Positions 1-10,303 are shown, numbered from the stretch's first letter. The stretch: DNA of 64,000 nt from Asticcacaulis sp. (GCA_024707255.1 JANQAC010000002.1:304001-368000); one strand, 5' to 3'. Translations and numbers: made by a program. Notes: generated from the letters alone by a model not told the origin.

Positions 1-1
1 G

Positions 2-1225
2 GCGCTCAATCCTGACCGTGTCTATACTGCGTCGGATGGCGATGTGCTGACTCTGCATGGCCGCAGCCTGATGCTGTCACGCAATGTCGGCCTGCATATG
101 TACAGCGACATGGTGCGGGATGCGGAGGGCAGGGCCGTGCCTGAGGGTCTGATCGATCTGATGGTCACCGCCCTGATCGCGCGCCACGACCGAGGTAATA
201 ACAGCCGCACCGGTTCGGCCTACATCGTCAAGCCCAAGATGCACGGGCCGGAGGAGGTCGCCTTTGTCGTCGAGACCTTCGCCTTTGCCGAAGCGGCCCT
301 GGGCCTGCCGGCGAACACGCTGAAAATCGGCATCATGGACGAGGAACGTCGCACCACCGTCAACCTGATGGCCTGTATCGAAGCCGCCCGGGAACGGATT
401 TTCTTCATCAATACCGGTTTCTTGGATCGCACAGGGGACGAAATTCATACATCGATGCAGGCCGGGTCGATCATGCGCAAGGGCGACATCAAAAACGCGG
501 TGTGGATCAGGGCCTATGAGGATTCCAATGTCGATATTGGCCTTGCTTGCGGCTTACCCGGACATGCTCAGATTGGGAAGGGAATGTGGGCGGCGCCGGA
601 CATGATGAAGGACATGCTGGCGCAGAAGATCGCTCATCCGAAGGCCGGCGCCACCACTGCCTGGGTGCCATCGCCGACCGCTGCCACCCTGCACGCCCTG
701 CATTACCATATGGTCGATGTCGCCGCCGTTCAGGCGGAAATCGTCCGGTGTGCGCGTGCCTCGATCGATGATATCCTGACCCCGCCGCTGGCCGATCGGA
801 ATTACGCGCCCGAAGAGATCGCCGAGGAACTGGATAATAACCTGCAAGGTCTGCTGGGTTATGTCGTGCGCTGGATCGACCAGGGCATTGGCTGCTCCAA
901 GGTGCCGGATATCCACGATGTCGGGCTGATGGAGGACCGGGCCACCCTGCGCATTTCCAGCCAGCATGTCGCCAACTGGCTGCGTCACGGCCTGGTTGAC
1001 GAGGCGATGGTGATGGCACGGCTGAAGCACATGGCCCAGGTGGTCGACCGGCAAAACGCCGGCGATCCGGCCTATGTGCCGATGGCGCCGGATTTCGACG
1101 GCATCGCCTTCAAGGCGGCGTGCGATCTGGTCTTCCAGGGCGCGGCGCAGCCCAACGGCTATACCGAATTCATCCTGCACAAGCGACGGATTGAGGCCAA
1201 GCAGGCGGCCTTGTTGTCAGCTTAG
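2..1225 (+). CDS. glcB: malate synthase G, C-terminal part (5' end outside window)
   Basis: Condenses glyoxylate with acetyl-CoA to give malate in the cytosol (glyoxylate bypass). The frame is open from base 2, so the gene starts upstream. About 407 residues are present of the roughly 720 usual for isoform G. Recognisable family blocks are [27 protein letters not shown] (active-site acidic residues), [16 protein letters not shown] and [11 protein letters not shown], then the C-terminal [17 protein letters not shown] block. The stop codon overlaps the stop of the convergent IclR gene by 4 bases. The identity is secure from these blocks; only the missing N-terminal half cannot be judged. Confidence 0.95.
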   Translation, partial: ALNPDRVYTASDGDVLTLHGRSLMLSRNVGLHMYSDMVRDAEGRAVPEGLIDLMVTALIARHDRGNNSRTGSAYIVKPKMHGPEEVAFVVETFAFAEAALGLPANTLKIGIMDEERRTTVNLMACIEAARERIFFINTGFLDRTGDEIHTSMQAGSIMRKGDIKNAVWIRAYEDSNVDIGLACGLPGHAQIGKGMWAAPDMMKDMLAQKIAHPKAGATTAWVPSPTAATLHALHYHMVDVAAVQAEIVRCARASIDDILTPPLADRNYAPEEIAEELDNNLQGLLGYVVRWIDQGIGCSKVPDIHDVGLMEDRATLRISSQHVANWLRHGLVDEAMVMARLKHMAQVVDRQNAGDPAYVPMAPDFDGIAFKAACDLVFQGAAQPNGYTEFILHKRRIEAKQAALLSA

Positions 1226-2040
1226 GTCAGCAGGTGGCCGCCGATCAGAGCGGTAATCCGGTCGGCGGCGGCGCGCACCTTTTGCCCCAAGGCCGGAAGG
1301 CGATCCGGCGTCAGCCGCGTCGAGGGGCCGGAAAGCGATATCCCGGCGCGGGCCTCGCCGAAGGCGTTGAAAATCGGCGCTGCAACACAGCGCATTCCGG
1401 CATTGGCTTCCTCGTCATCGATCGACCAGCCGCGCCAGCGGATCGTTTCCAGTTCGGCGCGCAGGGCTTCAGGATCGGTAATCGTCATCGGTGTGAAGCG
1501 GGTCAGGGGTTTGCCGCGCAGGAAGGGCTCAATCCGCTCGGCTGGCATTTCCGCCAGCAGGGCCTTGCCGATCCCCGACGCATGACTGGCGCGGCGCTGG
1601 CCGATACCGAAAAAGGCGCGGATCGGTTCATGACATTCGACCTGCGACACGAAGACGACCTCGAAGCCGTCGAGCATGGCCATATTGACCGTTTCGCCCG
1701 TGGCTTCCATCAGGTCGGCCATGGCCGGGCGGCCGGCCAGCAGGATCTTGTTGCGGCGCTGGAAGGCCATGCCGATGCGCAGGGCCTCTATGCCGATCGA
1801 CCATTTCTGGCTGGGCTCATCGACCGTCACGAGGTCATGGCCGGCCAGGGTGCTGAGCAGGCGGTGCGTGGTGGAAGGCGGCAGGGCGGATTTTTCAGAC
1901 AGCTCCGTCAGCGTCAGGCCGTCATGATCGGACAGCGATTTCAGCAGGCCGAGCGCCTTTTCCAGAGATTGATTGGGCTTTGTGTCGGCCTTGTCCTCAC
2001 GCGGCCGGCCGCGCGGCCGCCGGACTGGAACGGATGTCAT
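1222..2040 (-). CDS. IclR-family transcriptional regulator
   Basis: A 272-residue DNA-binding regulator. An N-terminal basic stretch [10 protein letters not shown] resembles an AT-hook. It is followed by an IclR winged helix (about residues 25-90; [21 protein letters not shown] is the helix-turn-helix) and the effector-binding domain to the end ([25 protein letters not shown] is typical). ATG start with AGAGG upstream. It lies tail to tail with malate synthase G, sharing 4 bases at the stops, which suggests control of glyoxylate or sugar-acid genes. A palindrome close to the E. coli IclR box sits about 30 bases before the start, so autoregulation is likely. The effector is unknown. Confidence 0.9.
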   Translation of the reverse strand: MTSVPVRRPRGRPREDKADTKPNQSLEKALGLLKSLSDHDGLTLTELSEKSALPPSTTHRLLSTLAGHDLVTVDEPSQKWSIGIEALRIGMAFQRRNKILLAGRPAMADLMEATGETVNMAMLDGFEVVFVSQVECHEPIRAFFGIGQRRASHASGIGKALLAEMPAERIEPFLRGKPLTRFTPMTITDPEALRAELETIRWRGWSIDDEEANAGMRCVAAPIFNAFGEARAGISLSGPSTRLTPDRLPALGQKVRAAADRITALIGGHLLT

Positions 2041-2070
2041 TGCCAGCGCCTCTTCAGGCAGTTTGCAGAA

Positions 2071-2087
2071 ATGGAAGTATTTTCCAT
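2071..2087. promoter_or_regulatory. putative IclR-type operator
   Basis: The palindrome ATGGAAGTATTTTCCAT has 6-base arms and lies 31 bases upstream of the IclR-family gene. Its core TGGAAGTATTTTCCA closely resembles the E. coli IclR consensus TGGAAATNATTTCCA. The position fits autorepression; binding is inferred. Confidence 0.5.
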
Positions 2088-2293
2088 AAATGATTGAAAT
2101 TGACTTGTACAGGCGAAAGGGATGCGTTTCTGCGTGTCACCTGAAGGCAGCGCCCTGATTTATTTTCGCAACGCAAAAAGAAATCCATTTCCTGGCATGG
2201 CTTTTGCTGGTTTTGTAGTCACGGACAAGCGTGCGTAATGCAAATTTGTAATATACAGGCCGTATTTCTGTACCCCATAAATCACTTTGCCCT

Positions 2294-3775
2294 ATGCCAG
2301 AGCCCAAAGGTATGAACTTGCAGTCACAAAATGAAACAGAGCCGCACGCGCATGGCGATATTCCACCGCTCGTCGTTGACCTCGACGGCACGCTGATCAA
2401 GACCGACCTGCTGCTTGAATCGGCGCTGGCCTTTGTCGCCCGGCACCCGTTTCAGTCATACAAGCTGATCTTCTGGGCACTGGCCGGCAAGTCGGTGCTC
2501 AAGCACAAGATCGCGCAGCACATCGAAATCGACGCGGCGACGCTGCCTTACAATGCGGATGTCCTGAACCACATCGAAGCTTCGGCCGGGACGCGCAAAA
2601 TCTATTTGTCCTCGGCTTCCAACGAGAAATATGTCGGCCAGGTGCATGACCACCTGGGGGTGTTCGATGGTTTCATGGGGTCTGACGAAAAGACGAACAA
2701 TTCAAAAACGGCCAAGATTACCCGCCTGAAGGCGGACTACGCCTGTGAGACATTCGACTATATCGGCAATGCCCATGATGATCTGCACATCTGGGGTCGC
2801 GCCAATGCCGCCATCGCCGTCAATGCCGGCGGTTCCGTGCGCCGGGCACTGCTGAAGGCCAAGCCGGACGCCGTCTTTCTCGATTCAACCGACAAACCGG
2901 CAAAGCCCTGGAAGCCCTATGTGAAGATGCTGCGGCCGCACCAGTGGGCCAAGAATACCCTGGTGTTCGTGCCCTTGCTGATGTCGCACGCCATCACCCT
3001 GCCTGCCGTTTTTCTGGCCTTTCTTGCCTTCATATCGTTCTCGCTGTGCGCCTCCAGTGTCTATATTCTGAACGATCTTCTTGACATCACCGCTGACCGC
3101 CAGCACCCCACCAAGCGGACGCGGCCCTTCGCGGCGGGAACGATCTCCGTGACCACCGGTGCATTCATCGGGATAGGTCTGCTGCTGGCCGCTTTCGTGA
3201 TTGGCCTGTTCATTTCGCCGATGTTCCTGGCGGTTCTGGCGCTCTACTATGCCATGACGAACGCCTATTCCTTCCTGCTGAAGCGCAAGCTGATGATCGA
3301 TGTCGTCACCCTGGCGGGACTTTACGCCACACGGCTTCTGGCTGGCGCCTATGCGCTGTCCATTCCCATTTCCGAGTGGCTGCTGGCATTTGCGGTTTTC
3401 ATGTTCCTGTCGCTGGCACTGATCAAGCGCCACTCTGAAATGGCGATGCGCCTGGATGCCGGGCTCTCCGACCCGACAAACCGGGGTTACCGCATCACCG
3501 ACTTGCCGGCACTGATCGCCCTGGCCGCGGCGGCCGGCTATTCTGCCATTATCGTCTTTGCGCTCTATATCGGACACCCGGATATCACCGTCCTGTATCA
3601 TCATCCGCGTCGCCTCTATCTCGCCTGTCCGTTGTTGCTGTATTGGATTTCGCGGGCCGTCATGATGAGTCATCGCCGGGACATGCACGATGATCCGGTG
3701 GTCTTTGCATTGAAGGACCGGGTGAGCCTGATCACCCTGGGCCTGATCGGCGTGGTGGGACTGTCCGCCCTATGA
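2294..3775 (+). CDS. HAD-UbiA fusion: UbiA-family prenyltransferase with N-terminal HAD phosphatase-like domain
   Basis: A 493-residue membrane protein. Residues about 20-205 form a HAD domain with the nucleophile motif DLDGTLIKTD (D29, D31) and an acidic C-terminal motif GNAHDDL (159-165). Residues about 212-490 are a UbiA integral-membrane prenyltransferase: LRPHQWAKN, then the metal-binding motif N261-D262-LL-D265-ITA-D269, with several hydrophobic helices. This fused architecture is known in relatives of decaprenyl-phosphate phosphoribosyltransferase, which attaches phosphoribose to a polyprenyl phosphate. The substrate here is not proven; quinone or heme prenylation is less likely. It shares an ATGA overlap with the next gene, a small transporter-like protein. 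The first ATG has no good ribosome site; ATG at 2312 is an alternative. Confidence 0.85.
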   Translation: MPEPKGMNLQSQNETEPHAHGDIPPLVVDLDGTLIKTDLLLESALAFVARHPFQSYKLIFWALAGKSVLKHKIAQHIEIDAATLPYNADVLNHIEASAGTRKIYLSSASNEKYVGQVHDHLGVFDGFMGSDEKTNNSKTAKITRLKADYACETFDYIGNAHDDLHIWGRANAAIAVNAGGSVRRALLKAKPDAVFLDSTDKPAKPWKPYVKMLRPHQWAKNTLVFVPLLMSHAITLPAVFLAFLAFISFSLCASSVYILNDLLDITADRQHPTKRTRPFAAGTISVTTGAFIGIGLLLAAFVIGLFISPMFLAVLALYYAMTNAYSFLLKRKLMIDVVTLAGLYATRLLAGAYALSIPISEWLLAFAVFMFLSLALIKRHSEMAMRLDAGLSDPTNRGYRITDLPALIALAAAAGYSAIIVFALYIGHPDITVLYHHPRRLYLACPLLLYWISRAVMMSHRRDMHDDPVVFALKDRVSLITLGLIGVVGLSAL

Positions 3776-4152
3776 ACCAGTTGATGATCTACGGCGTTGT
3801 CCTGATCAGCGTCACCTTTAATGCCGTTGCGCAACTCCTGCTGCGCGTCGCCATGATGACCTTTAATACAAGCCTGGTGGCGCAGCCTATGCCGTCGCGC
3901 CTGCTGGCCTTGGCCTTCTCGCCACCCCTGCTGCTGGGCCTGGTGCTGTTCGGCCTGAGTGTCCTGTCCTGGCTGGTCGTGCTGTCGCGGCTGCCGGTCG
4001 GGATCGCCTATCCCATGGCGTCGCTGGGCTATATCGTGGCCACCCTGCTGGGCGTGGTGATCCTGAAAGAGCCTGTCCATATACTCCAGATAGTCGGCAT
4101 CGTCCTGATCTGCAGCGGTGTCGCCTTCATTGCGCGTTCGGCCATGGCGTAG
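3772..4152 (+). CDS. small four-helix EamA/SMR-like membrane protein
   Basis: 126 residues with four hydrophobic segments and the SMR/ArnE-like pattern (FNAVAQLLLR near the N-terminus, then AYPMASLGYIVATLLGVVILKEPV and IVGIVLICSGVAFIAR). Members of this superfamily export cationic drugs or flip undecaprenyl-phosphate-linked sugars (ArnE/ArnF). The ATGA overlap with the HAD-UbiA gene points to a joint role, possibly moving a polyprenyl-phosphate sugar across the inner membrane. That role is inferred; drug export cannot be excluded. Confidence 0.8.
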   Translation: MNQLMIYGVVLISVTFNAVAQLLLRVAMMTFNTSLVAQPMPSRLLALAFSPPLLLGLVLFGLSVLSWLVVLSRLPVGIAYPMASLGYIVATLLGVVILKEPVHILQIVGIVLICSGVAFIARSAMA

Positions 4153-4255
4153 GTTTATCGGCATCTCAATTGTATGAGTATTGACTCTCCGGGCCATATC
4201 GTGATCGATAGGGCCACGGACACGCGCGGAAAGCGCGGTCGCAGGGAGTTGGATC

Positions 4256-6601
4256 ATGTTGAGAGTTTCACGCCGCGCCGCATTGGCGTCTGCCGCCGGA
4301 CTGGCGACCACGGGCCTTGCCGGCAAGGCATTGGCGCAAGGAGAGGCGCAGGTGACGGCCGTCACGCCGTTTCCGCTGTCGGCCGTGCGCCTGAAACCCT
4401 CTCTCTTCCTGACCTCGATCGAAGCCAACCAGCGCTATCTGCTGTCGCTCGATCCCGATCGCTTCCTGCATAATTTCCGTCTCTATGCCGGACTTGAGCC
4501 GAAGGGCGCGCTTTATGGCGGCTGGGAGGCGCGCGGCATCGCCGGCCACAGCCTGGGCCATTACCAGTCGGCGCTCAGCCTGATGTACGCCCAGACCGGC
4601 AAGCCGGAATTTCGTGAGCGCGCGCGCTACATCACCCGCGAACTGGCCCTGGTGCAGGGCCGCAATGGTGATGGCTATGCCGGCGGCACCAATGTCGACC
4701 GAGACGGTAAAACCGTGGATGGCAAGGTGATTTTCGAGGAAATCCGCCGCGGCGATATCCGCACACAAGGCTTCGATCTCAATGGCGGCTGGGTGCCGAT
4801 CTATACCTACCACAAGGTGCTGGCCGGCACACTCGACGCCCACCATTATTGCGACGATCCGGCGTCGCTTGAGGTGGCGTTGGGCCTGGCGGATTATTTT
4901 GGCCGGATTATCGAGGGCCTCAGCGATGCGCAGGTGCAGGAAATCCTGCGCGCCGAACACGGCGGTATCAATGAGTGCTATGCCGAGCTTTATGCCCGCA
5001 CCGGCAACACACGCTGGTTGACCCTGGCGGAACGCATCCGCCACCTGGCCGTGCTCGATCCGCTGGCTGAGGGCCGTGACGAACTGGCCGGTAAGCACGC
5101 CAATACGCAGATCCCGAAGGTCATCGGCCTCTCCCGCATTTACGAGGTGGCGCCCACCGACCAGCACAGGCAGGACTGCGCCAGGGCCGCACTGTTCTTC
5201 TGGGAAACGGTGACGAAGGACCATTCCTATGTCATTGGTGGCAATTCGGAATACGAGCATTTCGGTGAACCGCGCAAGCTTTCGAGACGCCTGGGCCAGC
5301 AGACCTGCGAAGCCTGCAACAGCTACAACATGCTGAAACTGACGCGCCATCTTTATGGCTGGTCGGGCGATGCGCGCTATTTCGACTTCTATGAGCGCGC
5401 GCATCTCAATCATATTATGTCGCAGCAGGATCCGCAGACCGGGATGTTCACCTATTTCACGCCGCTGGCCTCGGGGTATGGACGCGTCCATTCCTCGCCG
5501 GAAAACGATTTCTGGTGCTGCGTCGGATCTGGGATGGAAAGCCATTCCAAGCACGGCGAAAGCATCTGGTGGCGCAAGGGCAACCGGGTGCTGGTCAATC
5601 TCTACTATGCCTCGACGCTCGACTGGACGGATAAGGGCGTCAAGCTCGACATGGACACGGAATTTCCGTTGAAAGAAACGGTATCCTTGCGTGTCAGCCA
5701 GGCCAAGGCGCCGTTTGAACTGGCGCTGCGCGTGCCATCATGGTGCGCCGCCCCGAAACTGACGGTGAATGGCAGGGCCGTGGCGACCCAGCCGCAGGAC
5801 GGTTATCTCGTGCTGACATTCCTCAAGGCGGGCGATGTGGTCGGCCTGATCCTGCCGATGGCGGTCCATGCCGAGACCATGCCCGATGATGACCGGCTGG
5901 TGGCTTTCCTGAACGGGCCGCTGGTCTTGGCCGCCGATCTGGGGCCGAGCGACAAACCATGGGAAGGTTTCGATCCGGCCGTGGTGGCGGACAGCAATGA
6001 GGGCGTGTTGGTGCGGGCAGGGGAGACCTTCAGCCTGGGTACGCACGGCCAGCCGGAAAAGCTGGTGCTCAGGCCCTTTTACGGCCAGCATCATAACCGC
6101 ACCGCCGTCTACTTCCGCCGCTTTACGCCTGCTGAGTGGCCGAAGGCGGAGGCCGGTTACCGCGCCGCCGCGGCTGAAAAGGCAGATATCCTGAGGCGTA
6201 CCGTCGATTCCATCCGCCTCGGCGAACAGCAACCGGAAACCGATCACGCCTTTGAAGGCACGCCCAACACGGCCGCGATCAGCCATATCGCCGAGCGTGG
6301 CCGGCTTATCAATAAGGGTTATTTCCAGTTTGAACTTGCGGTCAGGCCGGGGCCGCTCGATTTGCAGGTCAGCTATAACGGCAGCGATCACAACAAGGAT
6401 TTCAATATCCTGGTCGATGGTCAGTTACTGGCGCATGAAACCCTGCCGGGCGAGGCCACTGTGGCGCGGACGGTGAAGACCTATCCGCTGCCGGACCTGG
6501 CTGGCAAAAACAGGATTACCGTCCGTTTCGAGGCCGCCGCCGACCAGTGGGCGACGGCCTATGAATGCCGGGTGATCGCGCGGAAGACGGAGTCAGTCTA
6601 G
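4256..6601 (+). CDS. GH127-family glycoside hydrolase (beta-L-arabinofuranosidase type), Tat-exported
   Basis: 781 residues, probably releasing beta-L-arabinofuranose from plant glycans in the periplasm. The N-terminus has a twin-arginine signal ([13 protein letters not shown], ending near AQG at 27-29). The family's zinc-cysteine site is visible: E352 and C354 in TCEACNS, and C421-C422 in FWCCVGSG. These match Glu338, Cys340, Cys417 (nucleophile) and Cys418 of Bifidobacterium HypBA1. A beta-sandwich C-terminal region follows. A purine-rich AGGGAG precedes the ATG. The stop overlaps that of the convergent fbp by 4 bases. Other GH127/DUF1680 activities remain possible. Confidence 0.88.
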   Translation: MLRVSRRAALASAAGLATTGLAGKALAQGEAQVTAVTPFPLSAVRLKPSLFLTSIEANQRYLLSLDPDRFLHNFRLYAGLEPKGALYGGWEARGIAGHSLGHYQSALSLMYAQTGKPEFRERARYITRELALVQGRNGDGYAGGTNVDRDGKTVDGKVIFEEIRRGDIRTQGFDLNGGWVPIYTYHKVLAGTLDAHHYCDDPASLEVALGLADYFGRIIEGLSDAQVQEILRAEHGGINECYAELYARTGNTRWLTLAERIRHLAVLDPLAEGRDELAGKHANTQIPKVIGLSRIYEVAPTDQHRQDCARAALFFWETVTKDHSYVIGGNSEYEHFGEPRKLSRRLGQQTCEACNSYNMLKLTRHLYGWSGDARYFDFYERAHLNHIMSQQDPQTGMFTYFTPLASGYGRVHSSPENDFWCCVGSGMESHSKHGESIWWRKGNRVLVNLYYASTLDWTDKGVKLDMDTEFPLKETVSLRVSQAKAPFELALRVPSWCAAPKLTVNGRAVATQPQDGYLVLTFLKAGDVVGLILPMAVHAETMPDDDRLVAFLNGPLVLAADLGPSDKPWEGFDPAVVADSNEGVLVRAGETFSLGTHGQPEKLVLRPFYGQHHNRTAVYFRRFTPAEWPKAEAGYRAAAAEKADILRRTVDSIRLGEQQPETDHAFEGTPNTAAISHIAERGRLINKGYFQFELAVRPGPLDLQVSYNGSDHNKDFNILVDGQLLAHETLPGEATVARTVKTYPLPDLAGKNRITVRFEAAADQWATAYECRVIARKTESV

Positions 6602-7557
6602 GGTTTGTGATAGTCGGCGACGCGCTTGACTTCCTCGCGGGAGCCGAGCACGACGCCGACCCGCTGGTGCAGGGCCTCCGGCTGGATATCAAGGATCGGG
6701 TGGAGGGCGTCGGTCGCCGCGCCCCCGGCCTGTTCGATCAGGAAGGCGATGGGGTTGGCCTCGTACATCAGGCGCAGCTTGCCGATGCCTTTGCGGCTGT
6801 CGACCGGGTACATGAAAATGCCGCCGCGCGTCAGGACGCGATGGACATCGCCGACCATCGAGGCCAGCCAGCGCATATTGAAATCAGCCCCCCGCGCGCC
6901 GGTCTTGCCGGCCAGGCATTCGTCGATATAGCGGCGGACTGGCGGCATCCAGTGGCGGTGGTTCGACATGTTGATGGCAAATTCGCGCGTGCTGGCGGGA
7001 ATGGTCATCTGCGGTACGGTCATCAGCCAGTCGCCGGTTTTCTGATCAAGCGAGAAGGCGGAAACACCGGCGCCAAGCGTCAGGACCAGGGTGGTCTGCG
7101 GGCCGTAGATGGCGTAGCCGGCCGCCAGCTGCCGGCGGCCGGGCTGCAGGACATCGGCTTCGGTCACCGGGCCGGACGGCGCTTTCAGGACGGAAAAGAT
7201 GGTGCCGACCACGCCGTTGACATCGACATTGCTGGAGCCATCGATGGGATCGAAGACCAGCAGGTATTCGCCACTAGTCAGCGGGTAAATCTCTTCCATC
7301 TCTTCCGAGACCAGGGCCGACACATGTCCGCCCCAGCGCTGCGCCTCCAGCATCATATCATTGGCGATGACATCGAGCTTTTTCTGCACTTCGCCCTGGA
7401 CGTTTTCCTGTTCGAGCGCGCCGGTCAGGCCATCGATGGCGCTGGTATTGACGGCGTGGCCGATGTCGCGGCAGGCATCGGCGACCGCCAGGATCAGTTG
7501 GCGCAGGGAGTCGGGGGCGGATTGTGCGGCAAGGAACCGGGGGAGAGGTGTCAGCAT
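6598..7557 (-). CDS. fbp: fructose-1,6-bisphosphatase, class 1
   Basis: 319 residues, close to the family norm. Hydrolyses fructose-1,6-bisphosphate to fructose-6-phosphate for gluconeogenesis in the cytosol. The metal site [13 protein letters not shown], the SEEMEE acidic block upstream of it, and the substrate region [22 protein letters not shown] are all present. The gene stands alone, convergent with the GH127 gene (stops share CTAG), with about 200 bases of non-coding DNA before the next gene. Gluconeogenesis fits an organism that also carries malate synthase and beta-oxidation genes. Confidence 0.95.
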   Translation of the reverse strand: MLTPLPRFLAAQSAPDSLRQLILAVADACRDIGHAVNTSAIDGLTGALEQENVQGEVQKKLDVIANDMMLEAQRWGGHVSALVSEEMEEIYPLTSGEYLLVFDPIDGSSNVDVNGVVGTIFSVLKAPSGPVTEADVLQPGRRQLAAGYAIYGPQTTLVLTLGAGVSAFSLDQKTGDWLMTVPQMTIPASTREFAINMSNHRHWMPPVRRYIDECLAGKTGARGADFNMRWLASMVGDVHRVLTRGGIFMYPVDSRKGIGKLRLMYEANPIAFLIEQAGGAATDALHPILDIQPEALHQRVGVVLGSREEVKRVADYHKP

Positions 7558-7763
7558 GGTATCCAGTGTGGCTTGTTATTGTTGCCGCGCACCATAGCGA
7601 AATCCGCAAAACACGCCACCCCGTTTACACCGGGTGAGTGTTGTTAGGGTTAATCATTTCTCGTTTTGGGCGTATTCCACAAAAATAATTAACCTGTTGT
7701 TAACAATGGCTGGTGGGCCGGCCGTAAACCTGATTACATCGGGCGGTAATCAGGAGCTGTCCC

Positions 7764-7958
7764 ATGCTGGCCAGGATCAAGCGTCTCGCCCCCTATTTTC
7801 TCCTCGGCCCCGTCAGTGGTCCGCTGGTGGCCGGCATCGTTCATAATTTCCGCGGCGGCCGCCCGGTTCTCGGCACCATGTACGCTGTTCTTCTGCTGGA
7901 ATTCATCTATCTGCTGCCGGTGCTTTCGGCGAAATATATCCCGACCCTGATGCACTGA
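7764..7958 (+). CDS. small hypothetical membrane protein, 64 residues
   Basis: I do not recognise a family. The predicted protein has two hydrophobic stretches (YFLLGPVSGPLVAGIV and TMYAVLLLEFIYLLPVL) joined by a short basic loop, so it may be a hairpin in the inner membrane. The ATG is preceded by a clear AGGAG at good spacing, which is the main reason to believe it. It lies between fbp (divergent) and the Hpt gene. Function unknown. Confidence 0.6.
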   Translation: MLARIKRLAPYFLLGPVSGPLVAGIVHNFRGGRPVLGTMYAVLLLEFIYLLPVLSAKYIPTLMH

Positions 7959-8029
7959 CGTCATCCCGGCTTGCCGGAAACAGCCGGACAGGCCACAGTT
8001 CTGTCTCTGATTCTTTTCGGGAGAGACTG

Positions 8030-8383
8030 ATGGCCCTGCGTGACCTGACCGGCGCGGTCGATTTCGGCCACCTCGAAGCCTATACGCTGAATGACGCCGT
8101 GGTGATGGAGGAAGTCCTGCGCATCTTCCAGCAGCAATGCGAATTGTGGGCGCCGCTCCTGACGACTCAACACGCCGGCTGGCGCGATGCCGCCCATACC
8201 ATCAAGGGCGCGGCGGCAGGTGTGGGCGCGGGCCTTCTGGCGGCAGCGGCCGAAGCGGCCGAGCGCGGCGATGCGGAAGGGGCCGATTTCCGCCTGGACA
8301 AGGTCCGGTCGGCCATGAATGCCGCCCAGCATGACGTGGCGGCCTATCTCCACGAACTGCAACTCAGGTCCCTGCGCGGTTAA
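8030..8383 (+). CDS. Hpt-domain histidine phosphotransfer protein
   Basis: 117 residues, essentially one Hpt four-helix domain. The phosphorylation motif is AAHTIKGAAAGVGA, with H56 as likely phospho-acceptor and K59-G60 following, as the family requires. Such proteins shuttle phosphoryl groups between hybrid kinases and response regulators in the cytosol. Two hybrid kinases occur in this window (15.9-17.5 kb and 52.4-55.1 kb), but no partner is adjacent. GGGAGAG sits just before the ATG. Confidence 0.85.
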   Translation: MALRDLTGAVDFGHLEAYTLNDAVVMEEVLRIFQQQCELWAPLLTTQHAGWRDAAHTIKGAAAGVGAGLLAAAAEAAERGDAEGADFRLDKVRSAMNAAQHDVAAYLHELQLRSLRG

Positions 8384-8487
8384 GCTGAACTGACGCGAAA
8401 AGCCGGTTTTTATGGCTTGGCAATCGGGAAGCGGCTCTTTAAACGCACTCGCGAAACCTTATCTTTCAGTGAAACCAGAGAGCCGGC

Positions 8488-8817
8488 ATGAGCGACGAAG
8501 AGCTGCATATCATCTGTACCGACCGCGAAGGCGTGGTCCATACCCTGCCGGCGCTCGAAGGCTGGCGCATTATGGAAATCATCCGTGACAACGGCCTGCC
8601 GATCAAGGCCGAGTGCGGCGGTTGCCTGGAATGCGCCACCTGTCATGTTTATGTCGCCGATACGTGGCAGGACAAACTGGTGCCGAAATCCGACGAGGAG
8701 GACGAGAAGCTCGACGAAGCCTTCAATGTGAAGCGCAGTTCTCGTCTCTCCTGCCAGATTTTGATGCGCGATGATCTAAACGGACTTGAGGTCACCCTGG
8801 CGCCCGAAGCGGATTAA
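8488..8817 (+). CDS. 2Fe-2S ferredoxin (adrenodoxin type)
   Basis: 109 residues, a small cytosolic electron carrier. The cluster ligands follow the vertebrate-type pattern C43-x5-C49-x2-C52 and C89. An additional cysteine (C46) sits inside the loop (ECGGCLECATC). The acidic segment SDEEDEKLDEAF is where such ferredoxins usually contact reductase or P450 partners. No reductase or P450 gene is adjacent, so the partner is unknown; Fe-S assembly (fdx) is the other possible role. Confidence 0.9.
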   Translation: MSDEELHIICTDREGVVHTLPALEGWRIMEIIRDNGLPIKAECGGCLECATCHVYVADTWQDKLVPKSDEEDEKLDEAFNVKRSSRLSCQILMRDDLNGLEVTLAPEAD

Positions 8818-8853
8818 GCCGCAGCGAGCCGGGGTATCAAAAAGGGATAATCC

Positions 8854-9864
8854 ATGCGTTTAAAAACCCTGCTGGCGTCTTTGCTGATCGGTTCGGCCCT
8901 GGCCGGTGCCGCCTGGGGCTGGGGCTCTTCGGGGCATCGCATGATCGGCGAGATGGCGCTAAAATCGCTGCCGGATTATATGCCCGCCTTCCTGCGCAGC
9001 CCGCAGGCGATTGCTGATGTCGGCGAATATGCCCGCGAGCCCGACCGCTGGCGCGGCGCCGGTAAGGTTCACGACAATGACCGCGATGTCGCCCATTTCA
9101 TCGACCTGGATGATGACGGCAATACCCTGGCCGGCGTCTCGCTGGATAACCTGCCGTCCAACCGCTCTGACTATGAAGCGGCCCTGCGCGCCAAGGGTGT
9201 CGAGCCCTACAAGGCCGGCTATCTGCCTTACGCCACGGTCGACGCCTGGCAGCAGGTCGTCAAGGACATGGCCTTCTGGCGTGTCCTGACCTATGTCGAG
9301 GCGCGCGAAACCGACCGGACGAAGAAAGCCTGGTACAAGGCCGATCTTGCCCGCCGCGAAGACCTGACCCTGCGCGATATCGGCATCCTGGCGCATTATG
9401 TCGGCGATTCGACCAACCCGATGCACCTGAGCATCCATTATAATGGTTGGGGCGATTTCCCCAATCCGAATGGGTTCACCACGGAAAAGGTCCATTCGCC
9501 CCTCGAAGGCGTCTATGTCCACGACACCGTCAGGGAAGACGACATCAGGGACGCCATGGGCGACTATGTCCCCTGCACGGCGCCGATCATGACGTGCGTC
9601 ACCGGCCGTTTCAAACCGAGCTTCGCCAAGGTGGTGCCGATGTACCAGATGGAAAAGGACGGCGGTTTCACGCCCGGCGACCCGCGCGGCAAGGCCTTCA
9701 TGGTGGAGCTACTGGGGCGCGGCGCCGGCGACCTGCGGGACGCGCTGCTCGATGCCTGGCGTGAGTCGAAGACCATGCAGGTCGGTTACAAGGCCGGCAG
9801 CTATGATGATTTTGTCGGCGGCCGGATCGCCGATCCGTGGGAAGTGCTTTATGGCGACGACTAA
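8854..9864 (+). CDS. S1/P1-type nuclease, secreted
   Basis: 336 residues. A signal peptide of about 22 residues ends before W23-G-S-S-G-H28, which matches the mature N-terminus WGxxGH of P1 nuclease, where the N-terminal tryptophan and histidine bind zinc. Further zinc ligands lie in the HYVGDSTNPMHLS segment near residue 190 and in the upstream DVAHFIDL segment. Such enzymes degrade single-stranded nucleic acids and release 3'-phosphate from nucleotides outside the cytoplasm. GGGATAA precedes the ATG. Its last codons overlap the NUDIX gene, suggesting translational coupling. Confidence 0.9.
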   Translation: MRLKTLLASLLIGSALAGAAWGWGSSGHRMIGEMALKSLPDYMPAFLRSPQAIADVGEYAREPDRWRGAGKVHDNDRDVAHFIDLDDDGNTLAGVSLDNLPSNRSDYEAALRAKGVEPYKAGYLPYATVDAWQQVVKDMAFWRVLTYVEARETDRTKKAWYKADLARREDLTLRDIGILAHYVGDSTNPMHLSIHYNGWGDFPNPNGFTTEKVHSPLEGVYVHDTVREDDIRDAMGDYVPCTAPIMTCVTGRFKPSFAKVVPMYQMEKDGGFTPGDPRGKAFMVELLGRGAGDLRDALLDAWRESKTMQVGYKAGSYDDFVGGRIADPWEVLYGDD

Positions 9865-10303
9865 TCAATACGGCGCGCGGCGCGAAGGTCTGGATTACCT
9901 GCCGCGGACCGGCGGTTACGGTATCCTGACGATCAATGGCAAGATCGCCTGCGCGCGCATCGGCTATGGCCCCTACAGCTATGATTTTCCCGGCGGCGCC
10001 ACCGACCCCGGTGAAACGCCGGAACAGGCGGTGGTGCGCGAGTTCGGTGAGGAGGTCGGGCTGGTGGTCGAGGTTGTCCGGACGATCACCGATCTGAGGC
10101 ACTACATCATTCATGAGAATGGCACGCCCTATAACAATCACAGCCACTTCTTTGAGATGCGGCTGGTTGGCGAGGACGCTGCCTTGAAAATCGAAGCGGA
10201 TCATGAACTGGTCTGGCTCGATCCGATGGTTGTGATGACGCACCTGAAGCATGAGGGCTATGCCTGGCCGCTGGCTTTGTGGTTGCGCGATCAATCAATT
10301 TAA
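9851..10303 (+). CDS. NUDIX hydrolase
   Basis: 150 residues starting at the ATG inside the end of the nuclease gene (14-base overlap). The complete NUDIX box is visible as G-x5-E-x7-REFGEEVGL starting at GGATDPGE. Family members hydrolyse nucleoside diphosphates linked to another group. The longer upstream reading in this frame runs through the nuclease gene and is not used. The substrate cannot be told; coupling to a nuclease suggests nucleotide clean-up, which is inference. Confidence 0.88.
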   Translation: MATTNQYGARREGLDYLPRTGGYGILTINGKIACARIGYGPYSYDFPGGATDPGETPEQAVVREFGEEVGLVVEVVRTITDLRHYIIHENGTPYNNHSHFFEMRLVGEDAALKIEADHELVWLDPMVVMTHLKHEGYAWPLALWLRDQSI

